NCBI GenBank assembly: GCA_021160765.1
Contig: JAGHBW010000186.1
Location: forward strand, 1-6,293
Direction of reading: 5' to 3'
DNA: 6,293 bases
Source: Thermoplasmata archaeon
GTDB taxonomy: Archaea > Thermoplasmatota > Penumbrarchaeia > Penumbrarchaeales > EX4484-36
The stretch's first letter is position 1. Each line of letters opens with the position of its first letter. This document shows positions 5,575-6,293 of this stretch, in pieces. The translations under genes and the position numbers were made by a program. Below the pieces are notes generated by a model. It made no database searches and was not told where the DNA came from. It saw nothing but the letters and a program-made list of their open reading frames with translations.

Positions 5575-6293
5575 TTATTCCGCTCTCTTTCTAGACCTGA
5601 AGATGAGGTAGATCTCTCTCACAATAAGCACACCCAGTGCAGCGAAAAACAGAATAATACCAATGTGGTACCATTTCAAAGTAGGCTCTGCGGGTGTGGG
5701 TTGAAGGCCAGAGGGTGTCCCTCCTCCCTTTCCAATAACCTCAATCAATACAGATTGTCTAGCAGAAGCAGATGTCTTGGGTGAGACAATTGTAAAGTTA
5801 AGGTAATAGGTACCAGGTTTGGCGGAATGGGTGGAGATGTTGAAAGGTACGATTTTACTGCCTCCCGTATAAATGTTGACCTTTCCGCCGGTTGGAGAGA
5901 TGGTGATCCCCTCGGTGTAAAGAGCACTACCGCTTATCTTAATAACGAAATCATCACTGGCTGTTCCCAGATTGGTAATGTTAAGCTCTATGGAGTCATT
6001 ATCTGTAGTTTTCAGCGTTATATGATCAACCGATGTCACCTTCACTCTGAAAATTCCGATGATAAGCCTGTATGTGGCTACCCTGCTGAAGCTCATACCG
6101 TCGGAGGCCATGAGCTGCACCCAATATGTACCAGGACCCAGCCAGGATGGTAGTTCAACAAAACGGTCTTTGTAGGTGGTTCTCCATGCCATGATATTCT
6201 CCTCTCCAGGCGTGGAACCTATTCGCACAAAATAGAGAACAGGGTCCCCGTCAGGGTCCCAGGAGGGGTCCCAGTTAATAATTCTGGTCTCAA
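5575..6293 (-). CDS. C-terminal part of a membrane-anchored Fn3/CARDB-like surface protein (5' end outside window)
   Basis: The frame is open from the right edge to the TAA at 5575-5577, showing 238 residues. A GTG at 6228 is in frame but interrupts a domain, so the true start lies outside. The visible part begins in an Fn3/Ig-like module (WDPSWDPDGDPVLYFVRIG, later LGPGTYWVQLMASDG). A CARDB-like sandwich follows (SIELNITNLGTASDDFVIKI, then KPGTYYLNFTI), then a Gly/Pro linker (GKGGGTPSGLQPTPAEP), one transmembrane helix (5620-5673, WYHIGIILFFAALGVLIV) and a short basic end (FRSRKRAE). Three sequons (NIT, NIS, NFT) lie before the helix. The basic residues after the helix agree with an outside-in, type-I topology. 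The plan mirrors the end of the kelch protein, except that the tail is short and basic and not long and acidic. Its function is unknown; a cell-surface structural or adhesive role is inferred. Confidence 0.88.
   Translation of the reverse strand, partial: ETRIINWDPSWDPDGDPVLYFVRIGSTPGEENIMAWRTTYKDRFVELPSWLGPGTYWVQLMASDGMSFSRVATYRLIIGIFRVKVTSVDHITLKTTDNDSIELNITNLGTASDDFVIKISGSALYTEGITISPTGGKVNIYTGGSKIVPFNISTHSAKPGTYYLNFTIVSPKTSASARQSVLIEVIGKGGGTPSGLQPTPAEPTLKWYHIGIILFFAALGVLIVREIYLIFRSRKRAE

Noticed and set aside
4701..5594. Plus-strand open frames of 135 and 130 codons opposite the antiporter
   Set aside because: They are antisense shadows. The minus frame has clear CaCA motifs, and the plus translations have no domain, no ribosome-binding site and biased composition.
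6226..6228. GTG as the start of the right-hand gene
   Set aside because: The frame continues upstream to the window edge with good Fn3-like sequence (WDPSWDPDGDP), so this Val is internal.

Overview
The window reads as archaeal DNA, most likely from a Thermoplasmata-like euryarchaeon, although taxonomy cannot be proven from 6.3 kb. The clues are TATA-type promoters in the short intergenic gaps, frequent AGA/AGG and ATA codons, and secreted multidomain proteins dense in N-X-S/T sequons that end in a membrane anchor. One gap predicts a leaderless mRNA and the other a leadered mRNA with a strong Shine-Dalgarno site. There are no RNA genes, insertion sequences, CRISPR arrays or phage genes. The window is almost fully coding, and all three genes lie on the minus strand.

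Layout in the direction of transcription, right to left. (1) 6293-5575 is the C-terminal part of a surface protein whose start lies beyond the right edge: an Fn3/Ig-like module, a CARDB-like beta-sandwich, one transmembrane helix and a short basic cytosolic end. (2) 5542-4607 is a complete 311-residue Na+/Ca2+ exchanger-type (CaCA, YrbG-like) cation antiporter. Its own TATA box sits in the 32-bp gap before it. (3) 4509-1 is one huge open frame of at least 1503 codons, cut by the left edge. It encodes a signal peptide, twelve regularly spaced kelch-type repeats, an unassigned beta-rich region, three Ig/Fn3-like modules, a CARDB-like module, one transmembrane helix and a long acidic cytosolic tail.

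The two surface proteins share their membrane-proximal plan (Fn3-like, CARDB-like, helix, tail) and probably form part of the cell-surface apparatus. The antiporter between them is a housekeeping-type transporter. Nothing in the sequence ties it functionally to its neighbours, and the promoter signals suggest each gene can be transcribed separately. The most interesting object is the giant kelch protein. Its 12-blade array is best explained as two propellers in tandem, its sequons stop exactly at the membrane, and its cytosolic tail carries a lone hydrophobic motif that looks like a docking peptide.
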